A stretch of 16,505 nt of DNA, from positions 1-16,505 of the forward strand of contig CAXBAF010000045.1 of the NCBI GenBank assembly GCA_963973795.1. The letters run 5' to 3'. Shown here piece by piece: positions 1-7,816 of the stretch. Below the pieces are notes generated by a model, which was given only the letters and a program-made list of their open reading frames with translations, was not told the DNA's origin and did no database searches. The position numbers were made by a program, and so were the translations under genes. Source of the DNA: UBA1926 sp002337215. Its GTDB lineage: Bacteria > Planctomycetota > Phycisphaerae > Phycisphaerales > UBA1924. Within the stretch, counting starts at the first letter, position 1. The number at the start of each line of letters is the position of its first letter.

Positions 1-3000
1 TCGCTTGCGCTCGGGTCATGCCGTCAGCAATCATCGCGGCGAGACGGGCGGCGATCCAGCGATCCGCCTCGGCCTGCTGCTCGCGGATGAGCCGGTGTTC
101 GTAGGGGCGGTCGACGCCCCAGCCGCGGACATAGCCGTGAGCGTGGGCGGAGTAGAGCGTCCGTCCATCGGGGTTCCACGCGAGCATATAGACGTACAAG
201 TACTTCTCGTCCATGATCTCGTCGGGCGAGGCCCGGAACTCATAGAGCGTGGTATAGAACTCGGTATCGACGAGGATGATCCGCCCGTCATGAGTGCCGA
301 CAGCGAGCGTTGAACCGTCGGGCGAGTACGCGGCGCAGAGCAGCCGATCGGCATCAATCACGGGCTTGGCGATCCGCTCGCGCGTCGCGGGGTCGAAAAC
401 CTCGACGGCGCCCGCCGCGACGATCGCGAGCTGCTCGCCGCCCGGGCTGAGCGCGATGCCTTCTGCGGTCGACATCGTGTTGTCGGTCGTGTCGTTTCCC
501 GCGATGTCGATGAAAATCAGCCGGCCTTCCGCGGGGAGCCTGTTGAGGATGTAACCGTCCCCCGCTGGGTTCACAACCGCCCTCGGGCTGAGGCTCTGGC
601 ACGGTTTGAGCTCGCTCGGGTCCCGGTGCGCGAACCCTTCGGCCGTCTCCGGCACCGAGGTGGTAGTGCGCTCACCGGTCAGGATCGACCACTCAGCGAA
701 CGCGTCCACGCCGGCTTCGACTGGTCGGAGCGAGACCGCAAGGCTCGCGTCATTGGTGAAATACAACTGGGGTGGTCTCTGATAGTGCGCAAAGTCAGCA
801 GAGACGATCCGCTGCAGCACCTCGCTGCTTCTCGCGTCGAGGATGCAGATGGATGTGGTGAACGGGTCGTAACTCGCCAGCAGCCCGCCACCGGGCGAAA
901 CCGCCAGGTTGTAGACGAATCCCTCGTGAAGCTTCACCGAGAGCGCGGGCTCAAGACCCGCCTCGGGCGACTCGGTATCGATGCACACGGGGCGGTACGG
1001 CCTGGGCCCAACCGCGAGCACAAAGGCACCATCGAGCAGCCCGCTGCCGTACCTCATTGTCGCCCCAGGAGAATTTTCTGGGGGTCGTCGGAAGAGTGCG
1101 CGAAGGATCTCACCATCCTCGGCCCGCGCCAATACGAAACTGCCTTCCGCCATCTCAACAACCAGCGTATCGCTCGAGGCAAGATATTCGAGGACTCGGC
1201 CGTCGAGGTCGAGTGTCCGAAGATGCTCGAGTGACCGGGAGTCATAGATCTGGATGCGGTGCGTGTCGCTGACGCCCTCACTCGCGAGAGGGACCGAGAT
1301 GGCCAACTCATCGCGGGACCGCAGCGGGTATATCGTCGGCGTTGTCCCGATCTGCATGAGCGATAGGGTGATCTTATTTGCGGCCGAGTCGTACACGAAT
1401 AGTTCGACATCGCGATCGGGTTCACCATCGAGGCCCTCCGAGTAGCAGATGTACCGGTGCGCCGATCCCGGGATACGAAACGCGTACCACTGTTCGATCT
1501 CAAACGATGTGACGAACGATCGGACGCCGCCTTGCTCGTCCCAGAAATAGGCGGTGCGGTCGTGCTCTGGCGTTGTTGCCTCGTCGAACGGATGCCGCCA
1601 TGTCGCAAAATTCTCCGCGTCGTAGACAAGATTGATGTTCCGGTTCTGCTGCAGAAAACCGGGCACCGTTTCGAGCGTCATCGACTCGGTGTTGAGACGC
1701 CGGGTCTCGGGGTGCTTTGACCGGTGATCCGGTGAGGCTTTGACCGATCGGTACGGGCTGCTCGTATCAAACGCGCTGTCGACCTCATCGATCGGCAGAT
1801 CCGGGAAATATGTCTCGACACGGCTTGTCAACGGGTCCCACACTCGGAGTATCCGATCGGCGCTCACGAGCACCTCGGAGCCGTTGATGACAGTCGATTC
1901 GTTCGACCCGCTCATCAGGTTGCGCGTAACGCCCGGGTCGACCTCGCCCACGCCGCCGAACTCGTGGTCACCCGGCATCCACCGCGGGAGTCCCGAGGCG
2001 AGCATCTGCCACCCCCAGCCGCGGGCAGGTACGGGGATCTCTTCGAGCCGCTCGATCGCGCCGAACAGATCGCCCGCATTCGACCTGTCGGCGGCGTCCT
2101 GATACACGGGCTGCAGCACGATCGCCTGCTGCAGGCGGGCCTCGCGCTCGTTCGCGGCCGCGGTGAGGCGGGCCTTGTGCTGACCAACCGCGAAGAACGA
2201 CGCGACGACGATGCCCGCGGTGAGCGTGAGCAGCGTCGCCCCGGCACCGATCACCATGACACGGTTCCGTTTGACGTACTTCTTGGTGAGATACACCCTG
2301 TCGGGCGGCCTCGCGGTGATCGGTCGATCCGCGAGGAACCGGCGGATGTCCGACGCGAGCTCGTTCGCGTCGGTGTACCGCCGGTCAGGGTCCTGCTCCA
2401 GACACTTGGTCACGATCGTGTCCAGGTCCCGGTCAACCTCCGGCGCCGCATAGCGGAGACGCGGGGCGTCCTGCTGGTCCAGCAGACGCATCGCGGCGGT
2501 GATCGATAGACCCATCAATTCGACCGGCGGGCGACCGGCGAACATCTCAAACATGATCACGCCCAACGCGAAGACATCCGTCGCGGGGGTGATCTCGCCA
2601 CCCGACAGCTGCTCGGGCGCCATGAACGCCAGCGTCCCCAGGATCTGCCCGTCCCGCGTCATCGTCGTCGCCGCGAGCGTCGCGTCGCTGGTGACCCGGG
2701 CGATGCCGAAGTCGAGCACCTTGGGCTGCCCGTCGGGGCGGACGAGCACATTCTCGGGCTTGAGATCGCGGTGGATCACGCCCTTGCTATGCGCATAGCC
2801 CACCGCGTCGGCGACTTTTGACACGAGTTCGAGCCGCCCGCGGTCGTCGAGCGAAGCCCGATCGACATACGCCGACATCGAGACGCCATCGATAAGCTCC
2901 ATCGCGATGTAGGGGCGGGTCTGCCGCCCAACCAGCGTCGCCCCGGCCTGATGCACCTGCACGATGCCCGGGTGCTGGAGTCGCCCCTGGATCTCCGCCT

Positions 3001-3412
3001 CCGCGGTGAAGCGACGCACGAGATCCGCATCGCTGCGCAGCGAATCGATCACCTTCAACGCGACATCGCGGGACGGCGTCTCCTGGCGCGCCCGGTAGAC
3101 CACGCCCATGCCGCCTTCGCCGAGCACGCCGAGCACCCTGAATCCATCAATAACATCGGGCGTGCCGGGTTGGGTCTGCTCGGGCGATTCGACGATCCGA
3201 TCGAGCGCTCTCCGCTGTGACGCGAGGCGATCTTCAGATACAGCGCTGAACAGCGAGGTCTGGCCGTGCATCGCAAGCAGGGACCGTGCCTCGCGTTCCA
3301 GCTCAGCATCGCCCGCGACGAGTTCCTGCAGCGTCACCTCTTGCCGGTGCTCGGGCTCACTCAGGACGCGGTCGATCACCGCCTGAACGCGCTCGTACAG
3401 CTCGGGGTCCAT
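1..3412 (-). CDS. Ser/Thr protein kinase with C-terminal WD40 propeller (C-terminus cut by window edge)
   Basis: The frame is open without a stop for 1137 codons from the ATG at 3412 to the left edge. It encodes a Hanks-type Ser/Thr kinase. After an N-terminal region of about 90 residues come the glycine loop GEGGMGVVY (98-106), the VALK lysine (K120), the catalytic loop HRDLKPEN (214-221), DFG (234-236) and APE (265-267). The catalytic residues are all present, so it should be active. One membrane span (about 385-408) follows, then a long region ending in WD40-like blades such as SPDGSTLAVGTHDGRIILVD. The last visible residues (RWIAARLAAMIADG) are helical and suggest the end is near. Topology inferred: kinase in the cytoplasm, propeller across the membrane, probably for sensing or protein binding. 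The start lies 3 nt after the sigma factor stop, so the two are cotranscribed and probably translationally coupled. The ligand and substrate are unknown; the sigma factor is the obvious candidate partner. Confidence 0.95.
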   Translation of the reverse strand, partial: MDPELYERVQAVIDRVLSEPEHRQEVTLQELVAGDAELEREARSLLAMHGQTSLFSAVSEDRLASQRRALDRIVESPEQTQPGTPDVIDGFRVLGVLGEGGMGVVYRARQETPSRDVALKVIDSLRSDADLVRRFTAEAEIQGRLQHPGIVQVHQAGATLVGRQTRPYIAMELIDGVSMSAYVDRASLDDRGRLELVSKVADAVGYAHSKGVIHRDLKPENVLVRPDGQPKVLDFGIARVTSDATLAATTMTRDGQILGTLAFMAPEQLSGGEITPATDVFALGVIMFEMFAGRPPVELMGLSITAAMRLLDQQDAPRLRYAAPEVDRDLDTIVTKCLEQDPDRRYTDANELASDIRRFLADRPITARPPDRVYLTKKYVKRNRVMVIGAGATLLTLTAGIVVASFFAVGQHKARLTAAANEREARLQQAIVLQPVYQDAADRSNAGDLFGAIERLEEIPVPARGWGWQMLASGLPRWMPGDHEFGGVGEVDPGVTRNLMSGSNESTVINGSEVLVSADRILRVWDPLTSRVETYFPDLPIDEVDSAFDTSSPYRSVKASPDHRSKHPETRRLNTESMTLETVPGFLQQNRNINLVYDAENFATWRHPFDEATTPEHDRTAYFWDEQGGVRSFVTSFEIEQWYAFRIPGSAHRYICYSEGLDGEPDRDVELFVYDSAANKITLSLMQIGTTPTIYPLRSRDELAISVPLASEGVSDTHRIQIYDSRSLEHLRTLDLDGRVLEYLASSDTLVVEMAEGSFVLARAEDGEILRALFRRPPENSPGATMRYGSGLLDGAFVLAVGPRPYRPVCIDTESPEAGLEPALSVKLHEGFVYNLAVSPGGGLLASYDPFTTSICILDARSSEVLQRIVSADFAHYQRPPQLYFTNDASLAVSLRPVEAGVDAFAEWSILTGERTTTSVPETAEGFAHRDPSELKPCQSLSPRAVVNPAGDGYILNRLPAEGRLIFIDIAGNDTTDNTMSTAEGIALSPGGEQLAIVAAGAVEVFDPATRERIAKPVIDADRLLCAAYSPDGSTLAVGTHDGRIILVDTEFYTTLYEFRASPDEIMDEKYLYVYMLAWNPDGRTLYSAHAHGYVRGWGVDRPYEHRLIREQQAEADRWIAARLAAMIADGMTRAQA

Positions 3413-3415
3413 AGG

Positions 3416-3961
3416 TCAGGCGAGTTCCCGCATGAGCCACAGCTTTGCCATCCGCCAATCACGCTTGGCGGTCGCTTCACTGATCTCCAGCAGCGCCGCG
3501 CTCTCCGCGACAGAGAGCGAGCCGAAAAGCCGCAACTCGGCAACCCGTGCGTGCCGCTCATTCAACACCGAGAGCCGGTCGATGGCATCGTTGAGTTCCA
3601 TCGCGTCGAACTCGAACGCCTCATCGGCGAGGGCATCGGGCCGCAGCGTTAGCCGCTTCCGTGTCCCGCCTCTCTTGTCGCTCGATTCTCTCCGTGCATA
3701 ATCCGAGAGCACCTGCCGCATCGCCTTCGCGGCGAGCGCCAAAAAGTGTTGCTTGTTGTTGAGATGACCGAGCTTCCCCGCAAGTTTCAGCCACGCCTCA
3801 TTGACCAGCGCCGTCGGCTGGAGAATGCGTTCGCCGTTGTTCCCATGGAAGATCACCGACGCGAGGCGGTGCAACTCAGCGGTCAACGACCCGAAGATCT
3901 CGTCGTCGAAAACCCCAGGGCTCTGCTCGCCGGTGTCGTTCGATGAGGGTTCCTCTCCCAT
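3416..3961 (-). CDS. ECF-type RNA polymerase sigma factor, kinase-associated planctomycete type
   Basis: A 181-residue sigma factor from the ATG at 3961. Region 2 runs from about 25 to 95 and contains LQPTALVNEAWLKL (48-61) and a helix ending in LSDYARRE (85-92). Region 4 (about 125-180) carries the helix-turn-helix SVAESAALLEISEATAKRDW. The LQPTALV..AWLKL block is typical of the ECF-like family often found beside Ser/Thr kinases in Planctomycetes. No anti-sigma factor gene is adjacent; the downstream kinase, 3 nt away, probably takes that regulatory role (inference). The frame stays open upstream to an ATG at 4090. I prefer 3961 because family members are about 180-190 residues long, the extra 43 residues show no domain, and a -10-like TATACT lies 6 nt upstream of this ATG, inside the longer version. 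Confidence 0.93.
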   Translation of the reverse strand: MGEEPSSNDTGEQSPGVFDDEIFGSLTAELHRLASVIFHGNNGERILQPTALVNEAWLKLAGKLGHLNNKQHFLALAAKAMRQVLSDYARRESSDKRGGTRKRLTLRPDALADEAFEFDAMELNDAIDRLSVLNERHARVAELRLFGSLSVAESAALLEISEATAKRDWRMAKLWLMRELA

Positions 3962-3967
3962 CCGCGG

Positions 3968-3973
3968 AGTATA
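3968..3973 (-). promoter_or_regulatory. -10-like TATACT directly before the sigma factor start
   Basis: On the minus strand TATACT is followed by CCGCGG and then the ATG at 3961. If it is a real -10 box, transcription would begin at or next to the start codon, giving a leaderless mRNA for the sigma factor-kinase operon. There is no convincing -35 at 16-18 bp and no Shine-Dalgarno sequence in the 6-nt gap. The match is 5 of 6 to TATAAT. Not proven by sequence alone. Confidence 0.5.
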
Positions 3974-4291
3974 GCGAAGTACAAGTTCTGCCTTCCGTCT
4001 CCTCGATGAACCCGTTCGGACGTTCTCCGTGAGCAGGAACACGCCGTGCCGTAGACGTATCACCTCAGCCGACCGTTCGCCCTGCTTCAATGCGTTCCGA
4101 CTCGACCGTGCATTGCCCTCAGCCGTCCGCGGACCTGTTGACCGCTCCTGCGTGCGCGTCGAGGCCGCCGACGCTCGGAGGGACGCCGAACGTTCCGGGG
4201 CTCGGCGGTGGGGCCTCCGTGCAGTCTGTCGGTTCGTCGTGGTCGATGGTGTCCCGGCCGGTTCCTCGTTGATCGCACCCCTGTTCGCTCG

Positions 4292-4519
4292 TCACGTTCT
4301 TGTGTCGTGCCCGCCGTTCACCACGACCCGCTGCCACGCGACATCGGCCCGTTGGATCTCGGTGCAGGTTTCGCCCGCTTGGTCCGCGTGCTCGTTGACG
4401 ACATTCACGCTGGCGAGGCTGGTCTTTTCGATGGGGAGACCTGTCAGGAAGAGATCGAGGACCTTCGCGCACTCCGATTGAGAAACGAGCATCTCGTCAA
4501 GCGGGTCACGCGGGGGCAT
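4292..4519 (-). CDS. Possible small protein or gene remnant, function unknown
   Basis: A 75-residue frame from the ATG at 4519, part of a longer open frame (147 codons) that begins at 4735. The support is modest. Third codon positions are mostly G or C (about 80% over the sampled codons around 4380-4440), better than in the competing plus-strand frame. The middle (DLFLTGLPIEKTSLASVN) has normal protein composition, unlike the Arg/Pro-rich shadow frames. I do not recognise the family and see no Shine-Dalgarno sequence. It points the same way as the sigma factor-kinase operon but is more than 300 bp upstream of it. It could equally be a decayed gene fragment or chance. Confidence 0.22.
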   Translation of the reverse strand: MPPRDPLDEMLVSQSECAKVLDLFLTGLPIEKTSLASVNVVNEHADQAGETCTEIQRADVAWQRVVVNGGHDTRT

Positions 4520-4992
4520 CCGATCCGTCTCATTGGCGACGTACGTGAACACGGACTGTGAAACGTTCAATCTGGTCGGAGATGGCGCCGAGCCGTTCCT
4601 ATTCAACGAGGAGCGGACTCCGTCTCCGGGTTTCCATACACGGAGAGGTTCACTGAGTCCGGCTTCTGCGCCGCGAGGATCATGATTCGCGAGTGTGTTC
4701 GAGTCCTGCATCGCCCGTGCCGACTGCCCACGCATCCGCGCGGACCGTTTCCGTGCGACGACTCGCAGTCCACCGACGCGACACCCAATTTTTTTCGACC
4801 GAAGCCACTCGCGATTCGTACTCGTATACCGCGATGAGCCAGGATCACCACAGATCTAGAACTCCCCGCGCTCCTTCAATCCCCAGGCGTTCTCGCGATC
4901 AAGATCGTGTGCCACCTGTGCGCACCAGCATCCCCCGAGCAGGGTAAAGAACAAACGCCGAGCCTCAGAGAAACGCCTAACTCGGGGTATAC

Positions 4993-5026
4993 GAGACGCT
5001 TGCGTCTCACACTTTCTGCAGTGAGA
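4993..5026. repeat. Overlapping inverted repeats upstream of the metalloprotease
   Basis: GAGACGC (4993-4999) pairs with GCGTCTC (5002-5008) across two bases. TCTCAC (5005-5010) pairs with GTGAGA (5021-5026) across ten bases. The two stems share 5005-5008 and so exclude each other as hairpins. They lie 107-140 bp upstream of the metalloprotease ATG and could be an operator pair or alternative RNA structures. A GATACT (5041-5046) just downstream may be a -10 element, but no good -35 accompanies it. Confidence 0.4.
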
Positions 5027-5132
5027 ACCCGCGCGGATTCGATACTCTCCCCGAGCAGACACGGTCATTCGACCGGAACGAAACAGGGCAATCCGCCCGA
5101 TTCAATCCCCGCCCCCCGCAGAAGGGAAACGC

Positions 5133-6428
5133 ATGGAACCTACGGCGATCGCCGCAGCGTTCGTGCTGCAATGCGCGCACGCCCAAACCCCCCCGGTCGC
5201 CATGTGCAACCCGCGCGGCAAACCCCTCTGCCTCCACGCCCAAGATCACGCGAGATCAGTCCACACCCGCACCCTCCTCGACCACGCCGCACTCGTCGGC
5301 TTCGAGCATGCCAACGACGCAGACGCCGACCTCCGCGAGCCCGATCGGATCATCACCCATTCAAACCGCGCCGCCGGTGGAATCACCATCCAGTTCTTTG
5401 TCTTCGGCGACGTCACCCCCGACGCCGCATCCGCCCTCCAACTCGCCGCCGAGTACTGCGCATCCGTGATCGAAAACCCGATCGAAGTGAACCTCTACGT
5501 CCACCTCTCACCATTCGGCTTGGGCGGCTCGTTCCCCACGCTCGTCGAGGTGCCCTACCCGCTCTTCCGTGGCGCTCTCCAGCGGGGTGCCGACGCCAAC
5601 GACGTGCTCCAGGACTACCTCCCCGAAGAGAGCTTCCCCGCAAGACATCAATTCGACGGACCAATCAGTCAAGAGGACACCGTCGTGCTCTCATCGGCCA
5701 ACGCCAAATCACTCCGCCTCATCGGCAACAACGGCAGCATCGACGGGAAGCTCTACATCGGCAGCGTGCCCGACGGAAACCCCGAGGACGGAATCGGAAA
5801 CGGCGCCGGCACCGGCTACTACGCCCAGTTCTCGCTCGTCGATATCGTCGTCCACGAGATCACCCACATGCTCGGCTTCTTCAACGCCTACGACGTCGGC
5901 ATGTCCGACCCCACAACCCTCGACCTCTTCCGATTCGCGCGCACAGGCCCAGAGAACCCCGAAACGCTCGAAGACTTCACGACCACCCCTCGGGCGCTCT
6001 ACCTGGGCGACTACGAAGCAGAGCGGAAGCACAACTTCGATTTCATCACCCGCGAGCACCGCGCCGAGAACGGGTCCGCAGGACAACCAAGCCACTTCGA
6101 GGAAACCGGCGCCTACCCCTTCCGCGTCGGCGTCATGGAGCCCGCCTTCGCTCCTTTCGAGACCGGCTATCCCAACTACTTCTCTCAGGCAGATCTCGAC
6201 GCGCTCGACGCGATCGGCTACGCGATCACAACCCTCGCCCCGCCGATCCCCTGCAACGTCGCCGACATCGCCGAACCGATCGGCATCATCGATCTCGAAG
6301 ACATCGCCCTCTTCGTCAGCGCGTTCAACACGGGCCTGCCCGAAGCAGACCTCGCCGATCCAACCCAGCTCCATGATCTCAACGACGTCGTCGCGTTCGT
6401 CAACGCGTTCCAGTTCGGCTGTCAATAA
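5133..6428 (+). CDS. Secreted zinc metalloprotease (NF038122-like) with C-terminal GC-type dockerin-like module
   Basis: A 431-residue protein. The zinc site is HEITH (241-245) in VVHEITHMLGFFN. The metzincin third histidine position is an Asn, as I recall for the NF038122-type family. The downstream block DLFRFARTGPENP (264-276), GVMEP (333-337) and DLDALDAIGYA (354-364) also fits that family. The last about 57 residues (374-430) start and end with Cys and hold two Asp-rich half repeats (IDLEDIALFVSAF and HDLNDVVAFVNAF). This is the pattern annotated as GC-type dockerin-like anchoring in Phycisphaerae. A short hydrophobic N-terminus ending AHA-Q (about residue 18) looks like a signal peptide but lacks the usual basic residues. 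The ATG at 5133 is the first possible ATG after an in-frame stop at 5022 and has a good GAAGGG ribosome site. Inferred role: extracellular or surface-attached proteolysis. The substrate is unknown. Confidence 0.88.
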   Translation: MEPTAIAAAFVLQCAHAQTPPVAMCNPRGKPLCLHAQDHARSVHTRTLLDHAALVGFEHANDADADLREPDRIITHSNRAAGGITIQFFVFGDVTPDAASALQLAAEYCASVIENPIEVNLYVHLSPFGLGGSFPTLVEVPYPLFRGALQRGADANDVLQDYLPEESFPARHQFDGPISQEDTVVLSSANAKSLRLIGNNGSIDGKLYIGSVPDGNPEDGIGNGAGTGYYAQFSLVDIVVHEITHMLGFFNAYDVGMSDPTTLDLFRFARTGPENPETLEDFTTTPRALYLGDYEAERKHNFDFITREHRAENGSAGQPSHFEETGAYPFRVGVMEPAFAPFETGYPNYFSQADLDALDAIGYAITTLAPPIPCNVADIAEPIGIIDLEDIALFVSAFNTGLPEADLADPTQLHDLNDVVAFVNAFQFGCQ

Positions 6429-6488
6429 CCCGACAACCCGCCGATCCACAGCCCCCGACCCAGAACATCACCGATCCGCCGAAAACCG

Positions 6489-7700
6489 CTACCCGACCGC
6501 AGCGCCCGAGGCAATCACCGCCACCGCGTTCAGCAGCGCGTCCACGCACCCGTCGGTGTTGCAAGGCCCGACACTCGCGCGAACCGCACCATCGTCGCCC
6601 GTCCCGATCGCCGCGTGCGCCAAAGGCGCACAGTGCACGCCCCCGCGCACCGCGATCGAAAACTCCTTGTCCAGCCGGTCCGCCACCTCGCGGGGGTGCG
6701 CCCCGTCGATGTTGAACAGCACGACCGCCGTCCGCCCCTCGACCCCCGGGAGTCCGTACACCGTCACGCCATCCACCGCGTGCAGGCCGTCCAGCATCCG
6801 CGCCGTCAGCGCCCGTTCGGTGTGATGCTCGGTCTCGCACTTCGCCTCGACCGCCGCGAGCATCCCCGCGAAGCCCACCGCGTTCGCCGTCCCCGCCTCC
6901 AGCGCATCGGGCAATTCCGTCGGCATGTCGAGCCCCACGCCCTTCATCCCCGTTCCCCCGCGCCGCTCGCAGAACAACCGGGGCGAGTCGGGGTCATCGG
7001 GATAGGCCCGCTCGCCGACATACAGCCCGCCAGTCCCCGTGGGTCCACGCAGCCCCTTGTGCCCCGCGATCGCCATCAGATCCGCGAACCCCGCCTCCGC
7101 GTCGATCGGCATGTGCCCGATCGTCTGCGCGACATCAACAAGAAACAGCGCGTGCGGCGACCGCCGCCGCAGCCCATGCCCGACCTCCCCCGTCCGCTGG
7201 ATCGTGCCAACAACATTCGACGCGTGCGTCAGACAGGCCAGGATCGTCCGCTCGTCGCAGTGCGACAGATACGCGTCCGGGTCGATCAACCCATCCGAAC
7301 CACACGTGACCACATCCAACTCGATCAGCCCGCCCGTCGCGTAGCAGTGCAGCGTCCGCAGCACCGCGTTGTGCTCCAGGCAACTCGTCACCACGCGCGG
7401 CTTGGCACCCCCGCACGAATCCACCATCGCCGACCGCATGATCCCGTGGATCGCGATATTCAACGCGTCGGTGCACCCGTGCGTCAGCACGATCCGTTTC
7501 GTCGCCGGCGCGTTCACCAGCCGCGCCAGCGTCGCCCGCGCCTCGTCAACCGTTCTGCTTGCCGCACGCGCCAACTCGTGCCCGCCCCGCCCGGGGTTCC
7601 CCGCCGAGTCACGCAGAAACGCGGCCATCGCCTCGCCGACCTCGGGGGGTTTCGGCCAGCTCGTCGCGGCGTTATCCAGATAGACAAGACCTGTTTCCAT
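6489..7700 (-). CDS. Class V aminotransferase, cysteine desulfurase family (TIGR01977-like)
   Basis: A 403-residue PLP enzyme. The N-terminus VYLDNAATSWPKP (6-18), NPGRGGH (35-41), DVAQT (189-193, the Asp that contacts the PLP ring nitrogen), the Schiff-base lysine K215 in AGHKGLRGPTGTGGLYV, and HCAPLAH (356-362) with catalytic-type C357 all match the cysteine desulfurase family TIGR01977. Expected reaction: cysteine to alanine with persulfide sulfur passed to an acceptor for Fe-S or thio-cofactor synthesis. No suf, isc or acceptor gene is next to it, so the acceptor is not indicated. The ATG at 7700 places the conserved YLDNAA at residue 7, as usual. An upstream in-frame ATG at 7730 only adds ten residues and would lie upstream of a -10-like box. 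It converges with the metalloprotease, with 60 bp between their ends. Confidence 0.93.
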   Translation of the reverse strand: METGLVYLDNAATSWPKPPEVGEAMAAFLRDSAGNPGRGGHELARAASRTVDEARATLARLVNAPATKRIVLTHGCTDALNIAIHGIMRSAMVDSCGGAKPRVVTSCLEHNAVLRTLHCYATGGLIELDVVTCGSDGLIDPDAYLSHCDERTILACLTHASNVVGTIQRTGEVGHGLRRRSPHALFLVDVAQTIGHMPIDAEAGFADLMAIAGHKGLRGPTGTGGLYVGERAYPDDPDSPRLFCERRGGTGMKGVGLDMPTELPDALEAGTANAVGFAGMLAAVEAKCETEHHTERALTARMLDGLHAVDGVTVYGLPGVEGRTAVVLFNIDGAHPREVADRLDKEFSIAVRGGVHCAPLAHAAIGTGDDGAVRASVGPCNTDGCVDALLNAVAVIASGAAVG

Positions 7701-7709
7701 GAGGCCGCG

Positions 7710-7715
7710 AGTATA
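7710..7715 (-). promoter_or_regulatory. -10-like TATACT before the cysteine desulfurase-like gene
   Basis: On the minus strand TATACT is followed by 9 nt (CGCGGCCTC) and the ATG at 7700, with no Shine-Dalgarno sequence. The hexamer sits within the palindrome AGTATACT, so the same bases offer a -10 on the plus strand too (7712-7717). A start 6-7 nt downstream would give a leader of 2-3 nt at most. No clear -35. Confidence 0.5.
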
Positions 7716-7816
7716 CTCACAACGAGGCACGCAACCTATCCCCGATCACCGCATTCCGGCCGGCCTTTTCGCTCCCACCACCACGCGAAGCACCATGGTG
7801 TTCCACAGGTCGGGGC

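Larger units (their letters stand above)
3974..5132. other. Long region without a confident gene
   Basis: About 1.16 kb between the sigma factor promoter and the metalloprotease start. All reading frames are short or interrupted, several overlapping ORFs on both strands compete, and none has a recognisable domain. The only candidate I would keep is the weak minus-strand ORF at 4292-4519. The right end (4993-5026) has nested inverted repeats that may be part of the metalloprotease control region. No tRNA, transposase or terminator with a T-run was recognised. It may be decayed coding DNA, a long regulatory region or a non-coding RNA locus. Confidence 0.6.

Noticed and set aside
3416..4090. Longer sigma factor starting at 4090
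   Set aside because: The extra 43 residues show no conserved region and the -10-like box lies inside them; the ATG at 3961 fits family length.
4907..6376. 489-residue plus-strand ORF
   Set aside because: Extremely Arg/Pro-rich; it is the shifted frame of the metalloprotease, which has recognised motifs.
5709..6449. 246-residue minus-strand ORF
   Set aside because: Shadow of the metalloprotease; Val/Asp/Glu-rich composition and no domain.
7791..7800. Perfect palindrome caccatggtg
   Set aside because: Only 10 bp, no extension and no partner copy; likely chance between two minus-strand genes.
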